Positions 24,636 to 34,081 of a stretch of DNA of 54,419 nt are shown one piece after another. This stretch comes from Spirochaetales bacterium (lineage in GTDB: Bacteria > Spirochaetota > Spirochaetia > DSM-2461), in contig JAQQAM010000141.1 in NCBI GenBank assembly GCA_028532905.1, forward strand, positions 1-54,419. Direction: 5' to 3'. The notes under the pieces were generated by a model, which did not search any database, had not been told where the DNA came from, and saw nothing but the letters and a program-made list of their open reading frames with translations. Each line of letters opens with the position of its first letter. Positions within the stretch are counted from its first letter, which is position 1. The position numbers were made by a program, and so were the translations under genes.

Positions 24636-25745
24636 ATGGCTAAAAGAATTGATTCAACACCGAAAAATGACGGTTACAGAATGCCCGGTGAGTTTGAGCC
24701 CCATGAAAAAACATGGATGCTCTGGCCCGAAAGAACTGATAACTGGAGAAACGGTGCCAAACCTGCACAGAAAGCATTTGTCCAGGTGGCAGCAGCCATC
24801 TCTCAGTTCGAACCTGTAGTGGTCGGTGTTTCTGCCGGTCAGTATCAGAATGCTCTGGAAATGCTTCCTGAAACTGTAAAAGTTGTTGAAATGAGCAATG
24901 ACGATTCCTGGATCAGAGACTGCGGACCCACTTTTGTTGTAAACGACAAGGGTGATATGCGGGGTGTGGACTGGGAATTCAATGCCTGGGGCGGACTGGT
25001 TGACGGTCTGTACTTTCCCTGGGACAAGGATGATCAGGTGGCCCGCAAGGTCTGTGAAATGGAAGGAGTTGATTCCTACAGAACCGAAGGTTTTGTGCTG
25101 GAAGGCGGTTCCATCCATGTTGACGGTGAAGGCACCTGTATTGTAACGGAAGCCTGTCTGCTCAGCGAAGGCAGAAATCCTCATATGACCAAAGAGGAGA
25201 TCACTCAGAAGCTGAAAGACTATCTGAATGTTGAAAAAGTGATCTGGCTGGAAGAGGGTATCTACCTGGATGAAACCAACGAACATGTTGATAACATCAT
25301 CCACTATGTAGCACCCGCTACCATCTGCCTGGCCTGGACCGATGACGAAAGTGATCCCCAGTATGCCATGAGCAAGAAAGCCTACGATCTGCTTTCCAAT
25401 GAAACAGATGCCAGGGGCCGGAAGTATGAGATTCACAAACTCTACATTCCCTCTCCCTCTATTGTTGTTACAAAAGAGGAGTCAGAAGGGGTAGATTCAG
25501 TGGAAGGAACTCTTCCCAGAGAAGAGGGCGACCGTCAGGCTGCCTCCTATGCCAACTTCCTGATCGTCAACGGCGGAGTTATCCTCCCGGTTTTCGACAG
25601 AGCAGAAGATGCCAAAGCGGTAGAGACGATTCAAAAGGCTCTTCCGAACCATAAAATTGTAACTGTACCCGGCCGGGAAATTGTTCTGGGCGGTGGAAAT
25701 GTCCACTGTATTACCCAGCAGCAGCCCAAAAGGTTAGTCAAGTAA
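24636..25745 (+). CDS. aguA: Agmatine deiminase
   Basis: 369 residues. Hydrolyses agmatine to N-carbamoylputrescine and ammonia. Guanidine-modifying fold: [45 protein letters not shown] (catalytic His region) and the C-terminal nucleophile in [13 protein letters not shown]. Length typical of AguA. AAGGAAG precedes ATG 24636, 11 bases after the ptcA stop. Supplies the substrate of the preceding enzyme. Followed by a stable hairpin that may partly terminate before the antiporter gene. Confidence 0.95.
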   Translation: MAKRIDSTPKNDGYRMPGEFEPHEKTWMLWPERTDNWRNGAKPAQKAFVQVAAAISQFEPVVVGVSAGQYQNALEMLPETVKVVEMSNDDSWIRDCGPTFVVNDKGDMRGVDWEFNAWGGLVDGLYFPWDKDDQVARKVCEMEGVDSYRTEGFVLEGGSIHVDGEGTCIVTEACLLSEGRNPHMTKEEITQKLKDYLNVEKVIWLEEGIYLDETNEHVDNIIHYVAPATICLAWTDDESDPQYAMSKKAYDLLSNETDARGRKYEIHKLYIPSPSIVVTKEESEGVDSVEGTLPREEGDRQAASYANFLIVNGGVILPVFDRAEDAKAVETIQKALPNHKIVTVPGREIVLGGGNVHCITQQQPKRLVK

Positions 25746-25752
25746 ATCTATT

Positions 25753-25783
25753 GAAATCAGAGGGGCAGGCTCCCTCTGATTTC
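25753..25783 (+). terminator. Hairpin between aguA and the antiporter gene
   Basis: Perfect 12-base stem GAAATCAGAGGG / CCCTCTGATTTC, 7-base loop, followed by GTTATTTTA. A weak T-run suggests partial termination or 3'-end protection inside the operon. Confidence 0.6.
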
Positions 25784-25805
25784 GTTATTTTATAAGGAGA
25801 GAATT

Positions 25806-27197
25806 TTGGAAGACGAAAAGAAAATGAGTTTCTTTCAGATCATCGCGTATCTGATCAGCGGTATTATTGTACTTGATACTTTTGCCGCTCCCGCGGAAAT
25901 GGGTCTTTCCGCCATCGGACTGTGGCTGACTGTCACAGTTTTCTTTATGATTCCCAACGGATTCATCAATGCAGAGCTCGGTGCCGCCTATCCGGACGGT
26001 CTGGTTTCCTGGGTTAAGGAATCCATGGGAAAACTGCATGCCACCATCGCCGGCTGGTTCTACTGGGTCAATGTCGGAATGTGGCTGCCTGCCGTATTTA
26101 TTGTATTCACTATCTGGATCGCCTACGCGTTCAACCTTTTTGAAACAGCATACTGGAACAACTCCGTCATGTTCGTAGTAGCCTTTGTTGCCAACTGGGG
26201 ACTGATTTTTACTGTGAGAAAAGGGATTGACCTTGGTGTCTTTCTGAGTACTCTGGGTACCATTATCAAAGTCGGTGTACTGCTGATTTTCGGTGGACTG
26301 GGTATTGTGTATGTGGCTCAGAACGGAATTGAAGGAACAGGTCTTACTGTCGGTTCTTTCTTCCCCAGTCTGGCTAATATCACCAGCATCGGTCTGGTAA
26401 CAGCCATTGTTTTCAACCTTCTGGGTCTGGAACTGATTGCCGCTATTACCGATCAGGTTAAAGGCGGAGCCAAAGCCCTGCCCAAGGCCATTATCGCCGG
26501 TTCCATCATTATGGGAGCCCTTTATATTTTCGGTACCTACGGTGTTCTTGCCGCAGCTACACCCGAAAACCTGGCAGATCCCCTTTTCATCGTAGATGCA
26601 CTGCCTAACGGTCTGTACAACCTGGTTGCCAATGTCGGCCTGCCTGAGTGGGTTTATTCTGTATTGATGGTTGGTGTTATCTTCACTCTGATGACCAATA
26701 TGATTGCCTGGATTATCGGTGCTTCCGAAATCCTGGAAGATGTAACTTTCGCACAGGATTTCAAAGTATTCCATGAGCGCCACCCTAAATACGGAACCCT
26801 TTCCAAGTCATACATTCTGCTTGGAATTATCTCTTCCGTATTCCTGGTTATCGGATACTTTGTTCTGGATGCCATTGAGGGCGAAGCCTTCTGGACAGTT
26901 CTGGCTCTGAGTATGGTTATCTTTATTTTTCCCTACATCTATCTTTCACCTGCTGTTGTCAAGCTGAGAAAAAGAGATGGAGCCGAGAGCAGAAGCTTCC
27001 TGATTCCCGGTGGAAATATCGGTATGTGGATCTCAGCCATTCTGAACTTTGTGTTCATTGCTCTGGCTGTTGTTATGCTCTTTGTTGATCAGTCTCCCCT
27101 GTATTACTCTGTTGTCATACCGGGTACAATTATCACAGCTATCATTCCTTTTGTTCTGCACAAGTTCAGCAGTGATAAAGAAGCTGTAGAAGCCTGA
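25806..27197 (+). CDS. APC family agmatine:putrescine antiporter (AguD-like)
   Basis: 463 residues from a TTG start with AAGGAG six bases upstream; no usable ATG is nearer. About 12 transmembrane helices of the amino acid-polyamine-organocation family: DTFAAPAEMGLSAIG in TM1, NAELGAAYPDG after TM2, and ELIAAITDQVKGGAKALPKA in the TM6-7 region. In agmatine operons of other bacteria a protein of this class swaps external agmatine for internal putrescine. That role is inferred from its place after ptcA-aguA. An even more general amino-acid exchanger cannot be excluded. Confidence 0.82.
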   Translation: MEDEKKMSFFQIIAYLISGIIVLDTFAAPAEMGLSAIGLWLTVTVFFMIPNGFINAELGAAYPDGLVSWVKESMGKLHATIAGWFYWVNVGMWLPAVFIVFTIWIAYAFNLFETAYWNNSVMFVVAFVANWGLIFTVRKGIDLGVFLSTLGTIIKVGVLLIFGGLGIVYVAQNGIEGTGLTVGSFFPSLANITSIGLVTAIVFNLLGLELIAAITDQVKGGAKALPKAIIAGSIIMGALYIFGTYGVLAAATPENLADPLFIVDALPNGLYNLVANVGLPEWVYSVLMVGVIFTLMTNMIAWIIGASEILEDVTFAQDFKVFHERHPKYGTLSKSYILLGIISSVFLVIGYFVLDAIEGEAFWTVLALSMVIFIFPYIYLSPAVVKLRKRDGAESRSFLIPGGNIGMWISAILNFVFIALAVVMLFVDQSPLYYSVVIPGTIITAIIPFVLHKFSSDKEAVEA

Positions 27198-27219
27198 TCA
27201 GTTTTTGATCAATAACCCT

Positions 27220-27246
27220 GCTGTCCTGATAAAACATCAGGACAGC
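27220..27246 (+). other. Intercistronic hairpin after the antiporter gene
   Basis: Perfect 11-base stem GCTGTCCTGAT / ATCAGGACAGC with loop AAAAC, no T-run. Likely an mRNA stability or processing element. Confidence 0.5.
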
Positions 27247-27263
27247 ATTAAAGCAGGAGACTT

Positions 27264-27749
27264 ATGAGTTTAGTAGTAATCCTATATCTGGCTTTTCTGA
27301 CGGTTTTTACTCTGGGTTATCTGTATAAGGGAGTCAATCTCCTGAAGCACGAAACGGATGAAGCTGGAAAAAAACGCATCTCCTATTCCCTGAAGGCTCA
27401 GGAGGGTGATGTGGTGGACTTTGACCGCTTCAGAAAGTTCAACGGACGGCTGCTTATTGTGAACGGTCTGTTACACCTGCTGCTCCTTGCCCTCACATTT
27501 CTGTTTGTCCCCAACCTGTCAGGTTCTCTGACAACACGGGAAATTCACCTGATCAGAACCCTGATAATCGCTGCTTTGTGGCTCTATTTCGGCAGAGACA
27601 TGGTGCTGGCAACTGTGAGGGAAAGGTTTACCGAGAGAGGCACATCTTCCCCGGCGGTAAAATATGATCCGAAGCTGACAGTAGCCTTTATTGTTTTATC
27701 AGCCACCCTTGGCTACAGTATTTATACACAACTGACTTACATCTGGTAG
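27264..27749 (+). CDS. Small four-helix membrane protein of unknown function
   Basis: 161 residues, not recognised. Four probable transmembrane segments: residues about 2-22, 67-85, 95-112 and 138-157, with a basic, polar loop between the first two (GKKRISYSLKAQEGD). AGCAGGAGA precedes ATG 27264. It is the last gene downstream of the agmatine antiporter and may be an accessory subunit, but nothing in the sequence proves this. Its message ends at the hairpin at 27866. Confidence 0.65.
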   Translation: MSLVVILYLAFLTVFTLGYLYKGVNLLKHETDEAGKKRISYSLKAQEGDVVDFDRFRKFNGRLLIVNGLLHLLLLALTFLFVPNLSGSLTTREIHLIRTLIIAALWLYFGRDMVLATVRERFTERGTSSPAVKYDPKLTVAFIVLSATLGYSIYTQLTYIW

Positions 27750-27865
27750 GTTCCAGGTTTAGAAAATTATGAATGACATGTATCAATTCCTCTTTTGAAC
27801 TTGAAAAGGACGGGATTGATCTAAATACGTCTTCTTAATCTCTCAAAAAAATACAGTTTTGACCT

Positions 27866-27895
27866 GGGCGGCCTTTCTTGGGGCCGTCCTTTCAT
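27866..27895. terminator. Terminator between convergent operons
   Basis: Stem GGGCGGCC / GGCCGTCC (one G-U pair) with an 8-base loop, then TTTCATTCTT on the plus strand. The right flank overlaps the end of the opposing gene. Confidence 0.65.
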
Positions 27896-30057
27896 TCTTC
27901 TGCCCTATCATGGGCCATCAGTTTTTCTATTCCCGGAATGAGGGATTCCACATAGTCAGTCAGGTTGCTGATCTGATCTTTGGGAAAGCGGAAGCCTATG
28001 GCACCGGGATGTCCCCCTCCGTTTTCTATGTTGAACTCTTCCAGAATCAGTCTGAGGTCCAGATCCTTGTAACTCTGGCTTCTTCTGATTCTGAACTGAA
28101 TGAGGTCTGAATCCTGCTGATCATCATAATAGGCCACCAGGCTCAGCAACCGGCTATGTTCAGCCAGTGAATCTGCGGTATACCGGGCCACGGTGACAAT
28201 GGTTTCATGATCATAGAGCTTCCGCATCTCTTCGATTACATCGCGGGGAATAATAACAGTACCTATTTTATCGGAGATCTCCACCTTCTGTTTCATCATT
28301 CCCTGGAAACAGGCATCCTCCTGCCGGGACAGCTGCTGAAGTCCTTCAAAGACCTCATCCATTGTAGAGAAATTACTGGAGTTTTTCCGGGTGATATTGG
28401 TCAGAAGCTCACTGAACATGGTACTGAAGAGTTTGTAGAACCAGCGCTCCCGCCTGGTTTTCAGATATTTGCCCATTTTGGAATCACCGATAATCCCTGT
28501 GAGAATGGCCAGAACCAGATTGCGGGAGAAGAGTTCCTGCAGATTGTATTTTTCCGTCAGATCTTTTCTGTTTTTCAGTTTGAAGACCAGCATGCCCACC
28601 AGCTCACTGGCACTGGAGGCTTCATCCACCAGGCAGTAGCCTTTGTCGCCGCTGCATCTGCTGTCCGCCTCCAGATGGTGGTCCACTTCAATTTTCAGAA
28701 TCCTCTGATTACCGAAGATCTCCTCTTTCCCGGGGAAATCTTCCTGCATCCCGGGTTTGGGTGTATCCATAATAAAGACAGTTGATATTTTATGAGGAAT
28801 TTCTGCTGTGTTATAGAGAACCTGAATGGCATTGTACCGGCAGATATTGATCAGATACTGGTAGTTCTCATTGATCTTTTCGGGAATGAGTATGGAGGCG
28901 GACTTGGAAAACTTGTTGAGCAGCAAAGCCATGGCGATCATGGATGAGATACAGTCTTCATCGGGGTTTTTATGACCCGTTACAAGAAAGGAATCCCTTT
29001 GGTCAATGGCATCCAGAATATTGGCAATAACCTGGTTTCTTTTCCTGATGCTGGTGAAACTCCTTTTCCCCAGATCCCTTCCGGCCGGGTTTTTCCAGAG
29101 TCTGGCACAGCCCCGACCCTCTTCTTTGGCTTCGTAAAGGGCTTTATCGGCAAAGCTTTTCAGTTCCACCGCATCCTCTCCATGGTCGGGATAACAGGCA
29201 ATGCCGATGCTGGCACTCACAGTCTTCAGTTCTCCTTCAAGATTACTGAGAAGGCTTATCGTTTTTAATTCCTCGTTCAGGCGGTTGCAGAGTGAAAGAG
29301 CCAGTTGCCCGTCTGTCTCGGGCAGAATAAAGGTGAACTCATCTCCCCCGTAACGGGCCAGAAGATCCTCCTTCCTGAACACCTTGCGGAACAGGGGAAT
29401 GACTTCCAGCAGAACCCTGTCTCCCGTTTCCTGACCGTACAGGTTGTTCAGAGTTCCGAAATGATCCAGATCCACCATGACCACCGAAAGAATCTCACCT
29501 GTTGCTTCAGCCTCTGTGATCCGTTCCACAAGGGCTTCGTCCAGAAAGCGTCTGTTGTACAGGCCGGTAAAGTCGTCGGTAATAGCCCTGACGCGAGCCT
29601 GTTCTCCCCAGGTGACCATATCCGAAAGAAAGGCCGCCGTATTCTTGAGGCGGCTGGTTGTGGTGTTCAGCATGGGATGCATAATATGGATGCCGGCCCG
29701 GGGATTTTCCTTGATAAAGCGGTAAAAATCATCGGCTTTAAGACTGAGTACCCGGGTGTCTGTTTTGGGGGTACAGGTAGCGGACCGGGGGGACTGGTCA
29801 AAAATAGACATCTCTCCCAGGAAATTCCCTTCCGGGATTTCTGCAATTTCCAGTTCTTCGCCGTCGGGAGTATTCACCAGAATGGCGACTGTGCCGGACA
29901 GGACAATGTACATGACATCACCAAAATCCCCTTCGTGAAAAAGGGGCTGCCCTTTTAGGAAGGTTTCTTCATTCATATGGGAATACAGACTATTCCGATC
30001 TTTTTCAGAGAGTGTGGAGAGGATTTTGATGGATCTTAGAACATCTGCTGCATTCAT
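27892..30057 (-). CDS. cNMP-binding / GGDEF / DHH-DHHA1 multidomain second-messenger enzyme
   Basis: 721 residues. Residues ~10-120: cyclic-nucleotide-binding beta-roll (GDFGDVMYIVLSG, GNFLGEMSIF). Residues ~157-325: GGDEF domain with intact GGDEF at 237-241, metal-site D-L-D (196-198) and an inhibitory-site RKED at 228-231, exactly five residues before GGDEF. Residues ~340-715: DHH/DHHA1 phosphoesterase with GHKNPDEDC (361-369), MDTP (430-433), EVDHH (457-461), GDSK (524-527) and NGGGHPGAIGF (679-689). So an apparently active diguanylate cyclase is joined to a NrnA/GdpP-like hydrolase under a cNMP sensor. GdpP has a degenerate GGDEF and a PAS sensor instead. Overlaps the upstream gene by ATGA. 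Reaction of the DHH part (pGpG, c-di-AMP, nanoRNA) is not decidable here. Confidence 0.9.
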   Translation of the reverse strand: MNAADVLRSIKILSTLSEKDRNSLYSHMNEETFLKGQPLFHEGDFGDVMYIVLSGTVAILVNTPDGEELEIAEIPEGNFLGEMSIFDQSPRSATCTPKTDTRVLSLKADDFYRFIKENPRAGIHIMHPMLNTTTSRLKNTAAFLSDMVTWGEQARVRAITDDFTGLYNRRFLDEALVERITEAEATGEILSVVMVDLDHFGTLNNLYGQETGDRVLLEVIPLFRKVFRKEDLLARYGGDEFTFILPETDGQLALSLCNRLNEELKTISLLSNLEGELKTVSASIGIACYPDHGEDAVELKSFADKALYEAKEEGRGCARLWKNPAGRDLGKRSFTSIRKRNQVIANILDAIDQRDSFLVTGHKNPDEDCISSMIAMALLLNKFSKSASILIPEKINENYQYLINICRYNAIQVLYNTAEIPHKISTVFIMDTPKPGMQEDFPGKEEIFGNQRILKIEVDHHLEADSRCSGDKGYCLVDEASSASELVGMLVFKLKNRKDLTEKYNLQELFSRNLVLAILTGIIGDSKMGKYLKTRRERWFYKLFSTMFSELLTNITRKNSSNFSTMDEVFEGLQQLSRQEDACFQGMMKQKVEISDKIGTVIIPRDVIEEMRKLYDHETIVTVARYTADSLAEHSRLLSLVAYYDDQQDSDLIQFRIRRSQSYKDLDLRLILEEFNIENGGGHPGAIGFRFPKDQISNLTDYVESLIPGIEKLMAHDRAEE

Positions 30058-31088
30058 TCTGCAGCCCCTCCTTCTCCTCGAATGTCCTCGGGAAAAAGAA
30101 TGCGGTTTCCTCCCTGCTTCCGCCCTGTCAGGGGTAGTTCATGGGTTTTGGTTACCATCAATTCGGGATCAGTGTAATGGGCGGGGTAGAGGGAGACTCC
30201 GACACTGGCACTGAGACAGAAGGCCTTTCCCCGGGTGATTTCATCAAGATTTAGATGACTGATAAAGCTTCTGATTTCTTTTGCTTTCTGCTCTGCTTTC
30301 TCTCTGTCCGCACCCGGAAGAAGAACAGCCATGGCATTGCCCTTGTACCGGACCGTGCGGTTGTCATCAGCTATAAAATCCCTTAGCTGCCGGGCCATGA
30401 TTTTAATCACCCTGTCACCCGCATCATGGCCGTATTCATCATTCAGTTCCTTGAAGTTGTCAGGCTTGGAGATCAACAGGGAAAAGGGTGTCTCTGCATT
30501 GATATGCTTCCTGATCTGCTCCAGAAGAAAGGTGTCGTTGTAAATACCGGTCAGTTTGTCCCGGTACACCTGCTTTTTAAGCTCCTGGATAATGGGTGAG
30601 TTTTCCTTGATCAGGGCGTTGGCGCTTCTGATCCGGCTCGATATTCCTGCCAGAAGGGTATGGAGTATGCGGGCAGAAATTTGGGGATGGTCGTTTAGGA
30701 GATCGGTAAAGGCTGTACCGGTTTTCGGGAATACCAGTAGCTCCGATTCTTCTGTGGCATGAGCTGACACCTCCCGGATGCTTTCGGTGAGCATATCCAG
30801 TTCTCCAAAGCAGTTTCCCCTTATAAACCGGGCAATATCGATAACCGGAGCGTAGGGTTCCTGTTTTGTTATGAGTATTTCACCGCTTTTAACAATATAG
30901 AGGGAATCTCCGGGATTCCCGCTGGAGAATACAGAATCTCCTGCTTTATAGCTGATAATCTCGCTATGGTCAGAAATCACTTTCAGCTCGTGTTTCAGAA
31001 GAGAGGAAAACATGTCTGTATTTTTGAGAAGCTCTGTTTTTACAGGCATGGAATCATGATCCATAAGCTTGCGGAAATTATCCTCCAA
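30054..31088 (-). CDS. cNMP-binding protein with degenerate GGDEF domain
   Basis: 344 residues from a TTG at 31088; no good Shine-Dalgarno is seen, so the start is uncertain. Residues ~20-140: cyclic-nucleotide-binding domain (GNPGDSLYIVKSGE, GNCFGELDML). Residues ~170-335: GGDEF fold (YRDKLTGIYN, DEYGHDAGDRV, SASVGVSLYP), but the catalytic motif reads KGNAM at 249-253, the first metal Asp is Lys (SKPDNF), and no RxxD inhibitory site remains. It therefore cannot make c-di-GMP and is more likely a receptor or partner subunit. Same sensor layout as the downstream enzyme and translationally coupled to it (ATGA), suggesting a heteromeric pair. Confidence 0.85.
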   Translation of the reverse strand: MEDNFRKLMDHDSMPVKTELLKNTDMFSSLLKHELKVISDHSEIISYKAGDSVFSSGNPGDSLYIVKSGEILITKQEPYAPVIDIARFIRGNCFGELDMLTESIREVSAHATEESELLVFPKTGTAFTDLLNDHPQISARILHTLLAGISSRIRSANALIKENSPIIQELKKQVYRDKLTGIYNDTFLLEQIRKHINAETPFSLLISKPDNFKELNDEYGHDAGDRVIKIMARQLRDFIADDNRTVRYKGNAMAVLLPGADREKAEQKAKEIRSFISHLNLDEITRGKAFCLSASVGVSLYPAHYTDPELMVTKTHELPLTGRKQGGNRILFPEDIRGEGGAAE

Positions 31089-31144
31089 AAATGATTGTCT
31101 GTATAATTATATTTCCTTAACGGATAAAAAGAAAGGACAGAGTT

Positions 31145-31531
31145 TTAGAATAAACTGTCTTTATCATTCAGAGACCGGGGAGGTCCGAGTATTTCCTTCC
31201 AGAGTACTGCCTGCTTCAGGGGCGGTAAATCTTTCAGGCGGGAGAGACTGTTCTTTTGTATCCCTTCACTGTCGTCTTCAGATAGTATGTCAGGCTCTTT
31301 CACCGGTATCTCGGGTGTGATGAACTTTATCGCCTTTTCGGGTGCACTGTCCCTATTGCCCAGTATCCGCCGGGCGACGGAACCGCTGTTTCCATATGCC
31401 GGATCTTCCCGGGGCGGTTTTTCCTCCTCTCCGCTGAGGCCGGCCAGCAGTTTCCTCAGGAAAGGATTGAATATAAAGACCAGAAGGATGAGGAGGGAGA
31501 TGATTCCGGTAATCAGATTATCAGCATTCAT
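31145..31531 (-). CDS. Small single-pass membrane protein in the nfeD-floA operon
   Basis: 128 residues, not recognised. One N-terminal transmembrane helix (LITGIISLLILLVFIF, residues ~6-22), then a hydrophilic cytoplasmic tail rich in Pro, Glu and Lys. Its ATG begins on the base after the floA stop, so it is translationally coupled to floA and may assist the flotillin scaffold. A function cannot be given. Confidence 0.6.
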   Translation of the reverse strand: MNADNLITGIISLLILLVFIFNPFLRKLLAGLSGEEEKPPREDPAYGNSGSVARRILGNRDSAPEKAIKFITPEIPVKEPDILSEDDSEGIQKNSLSRLKDLPPLKQAVLWKEILGPPRSLNDKDSLF

Positions 31532-32524
31532 CTACTTTTTCTCACCCTTTTCCAGGTCACCCCCTATGCTGTTGCGCATGGCTGTATCGGCTTTGATATT
31601 GTTCATTCTGTAATAATCCATTATGCCCAGATTTCCATTCCGGAAGGATTCAGAGATGGCTTTGGGGATTTCTGCTTCCGCCAGAACCACTTTAGCCCTG
31701 TTTTCCTGAACTTCCGCCATCATTTCCTGTTCTCTGGCCTTGGCCGCCGCCCGTCTCTGTTCCGCAACTGCCTGATAGCGCCGCATATCGGCTTCGGCCT
31801 GATCCGCCTGCAGTTTGGCTCCGATATTGGAACCCACATCAATATCGGCAATATCAATGGAGAGAATTTCAAAGGCTGTTCCCGCATCCAGCCCCTTGGC
31901 CAGTACTGTTTTTGAGATATTATCGGGATTTTCCAGCACATCCTTGTAGGCATCTGCCGAACCGATTGTGGTGACGATTCCCTCACCCACACGGGCGATT
32001 ATGGTTTCTTCCGTTGCCCCCCCTATGAGCCGTTCAATATTGGTGCGGACCGTGACTCTGGCCTTGGCCATCAGCTGTATACCGTCCTTGGCTACAGCGG
32101 ATATGGACTCTTTTCCCTTGGCCGGGTTGGGACAGTCAATCACCTTGGGATTAACGCAGGTTTTAACGGCTTCCAGAACATCCCGTCCCGCCAGGTCAAT
32201 GGCGGCTGCCTTGGAAAAGGAGAGGGCCAGTTTTGCCTTGTTCGCCGCAATTAGGGCCTTACTGACCCGGATGATGTCTCCTCCCGCCAGAAGATGGGTC
32301 TCCAGAAGATCCGAATCCATGTCCAGGCCGGCTTTGACCAGCATGATACGGCTCTCCACAACTGTGCGGGAACGGACCTTTCTGATCCACATACCGATGA
32401 TCCGGCTCATCTTGACGGGAGCTCCTGAAATCAACGCCCGGAACCAGAGCCCGAAGAACATGATGAAGACCATCAGTATCAGAAGACTGAAGAGTCCGAT
32501 GATAATATACAGTGCAATAATCAT
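31532..32524 (-). CDS. floA: Flotillin-like protein FloA
   Basis: 330 residues. Short bacterial flotillin (YqfA/FloA type): N-terminal membrane hairpin (residues ~3-30), SPFH/PHB-like core ([22 protein letters not shown]), [29 protein letters not shown] in the conserved C-terminal half (read as two parts), then an Ala/Glu/Arg-rich coiled coil ([20 protein letters not shown]). Flotillins organise membrane microdomains. Follows nfeD with a two-base gap, the common nfeD-floA order. Confidence 0.95.
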   Translation of the reverse strand: MIIALYIIIGLFSLLILMVFIMFFGLWFRALISGAPVKMSRIIGMWIRKVRSRTVVESRIMLVKAGLDMDSDLLETHLLAGGDIIRVSKALIAANKAKLALSFSKAAAIDLAGRDVLEAVKTCVNPKVIDCPNPAKGKESISAVAKDGIQLMAKARVTVRTNIERLIGGATEETIIARVGEGIVTTIGSADAYKDVLENPDNISKTVLAKGLDAGTAFEILSIDIADIDVGSNIGAKLQADQAEADMRRYQAVAEQRRAAAKAREQEMMAEVQENRAKVVLAEAEIPKAISESFRNGNLGIMDYYRMNNIKADTAMRNSIGGDLEKGEKK

Positions 32525-32525
32525 A

Positions 32526-34004
32526 TCAACCTCTTTTGACCACGATGCGCAGTCCCTCTCTCCGAATCACTCTTACTTCTGTGTTTCTTTCAATATAATC
32601 ACCCTCAGTCTGAACAATCATCACCTGACCGCTGAAATCAGCTTTCCCCACAGGTCTCAGGTCGGTGAGAGTCACAGCTCTGTCTCCCGTTTCGATCTCT
32701 TTTTCTTCCGATTCCTCTTTGACCGCGGGAGGGGGAGATTCGCTTTTCAGTACCAGCCTGCCGAATAGATGGGAGTGAGGGAGGGTAATCATCAGTACGC
32801 CGATCAGGGCCAGAGACCCTACGAGACTAAGGGAGACAAAGAGCAGGTTCCTTCTGAACAGATCCCACTGCCAGGAGAACTCGGGTATTATAAAATCCTG
32901 ACGGGTCAGCACCAGAGACAGAAGTATGAGGATAATGCCGCTGACTCCGGTAATCCCGAATCCCGGTATGAGGAAAATCTCCACAAGCAGGAGAATCACA
33001 CCCAGCATAAAGAGGATCAGCTCCAGAGATCCCAGGTTTCCGATTAGGGTACTGGAGGCAAACACAACGGCAAAGCAGATCAGGGCAATGGTTCCGGGAA
33101 ATCCGAATCCCGGGCTTGTAATCTCCATGTACAGGGCCACCAGTCCCACCATTACCAGCAGGCTGGCCACCGCAGCAGAACTCAGAAAGGCGATGATCCA
33201 GTCGGCATTGGTCTTTTCCAGAATCACCAGAGCGTCCTGATTCACAGAGAGCTGTTCATACAGATCAACAGCTCCGCTGAGTGTGGCTTCGGATACGCCG
33301 TACTTTTCCATCTCCCCGGCCGTCAGAGTCAGCAGTTTCCCCGCAGCAGATACCAGTTTCCCTTCTGTCAGTTCTGTTCCGCTCATCCTCTCCAGAGCGC
33401 TGATTTCATCCAGTGTCATCAGAAAGAGGCCGTCCTCAGTTTCCACTTCGTAGAGCTCGATGTCCTGATCCACCATGGCAAGAGCCACAGAGGGGGGATA
33501 GCCGTTCTTTTCTGCCAGTGCCGCCATCTGCCCCCGAACCGCACTGACCGTCTTTTCTTCGGCCATTACCATCCCTTCCGGGCTCTGATAGACCGGCGCT
33601 GCGGCTCCGATGGAGGTTCCTGCATCCATATAGATCTTATCGCATGAGAAGGATATGAGGGCTCCTGCCGACCAGCTGACCCCGGTTCCCCCCGGACCTG
33701 AGGTGATATAGGCCACCGTGTCAGTCCAGTGTACCGATCCGATAAGGGAGGTAATCTCCAGGGCTGAATCCACTCTGCCCCCGAAGGTGTTCAGTTCAAA
33801 TATGACAAGCGAGGCTTCCGCAGCCTCAGCTTTCAGGATGCTTCTTTTCAGGAAAATCACAAGGAAGGGAGTTATTTCTTCATTTACCGGAATGACAAAG
33901 ACAGGCCCCCGGGCATCTGAGCTGTTATCCGGTACAGACCAGAGCAAAACGGAAAGAAAGAGGAAAGAAAAAAGAATGGTCTGGAAGATGATTCTTCTGA
34001 ACAT
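32526..34004 (-). CDS. nfeD: NfeD-family membrane serine protease (long form)
   Basis: About 492 residues from ATG 34004, with AGGGG upstream; an in-frame start at 34052 adds a poor leader. Signal peptide ([19 protein letters not shown]), then a ClpP/crotonase-like serine protease domain: [13 protein letters not shown], the nucleophile Ser in [13 protein letters not shown], and a Lys in [12 protein letters not shown] as likely base. Then four or so transmembrane helices and a C-terminal OB-fold NfeD domain ([20 protein letters not shown], here split: [20 protein letters not shown]). Long NfeD proteins cleave membrane substrates and are genetically linked to flotillins, as here. Confidence 0.93.
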   Translation of the reverse strand: MFRRIIFQTILFSFLFLSVLLWSVPDNSSDARGPVFVIPVNEEITPFLVIFLKRSILKAEAAEASLVIFELNTFGGRVDSALEITSLIGSVHWTDTVAYITSGPGGTGVSWSAGALISFSCDKIYMDAGTSIGAAAPVYQSPEGMVMAEEKTVSAVRGQMAALAEKNGYPPSVALAMVDQDIELYEVETEDGLFLMTLDEISALERMSGTELTEGKLVSAAGKLLTLTAGEMEKYGVSEATLSGAVDLYEQLSVNQDALVILEKTNADWIIAFLSSAAVASLLVMVGLVALYMEITSPGFGFPGTIALICFAVVFASSTLIGNLGSLELILFMLGVILLLVEIFLIPGFGITGVSGIILILLSLVLTRQDFIIPEFSWQWDLFRRNLLFVSLSLVGSLALIGVLMITLPHSHLFGRLVLKSESPPPAVKEESEEKEIETGDRAVTLTDLRPVGKADFSGQVMIVQTEGDYIERNTEVRVIRREGLRIVVKRG

Positions 34005-34081
34005 ACCAATCCCCTGTTGTTTAAATTTAGTACATCCGGGAGCTGGTGTCAAAATTCCGCATCTTTACAGCAAATTGAAAA

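Noticed and set aside
25785-26783. 332-codon minus-strand frame opposite the antiporter gene
   Set aside because: Antisense shadow; low-complexity Asn/Gln/Gly composition and no ribosome site.
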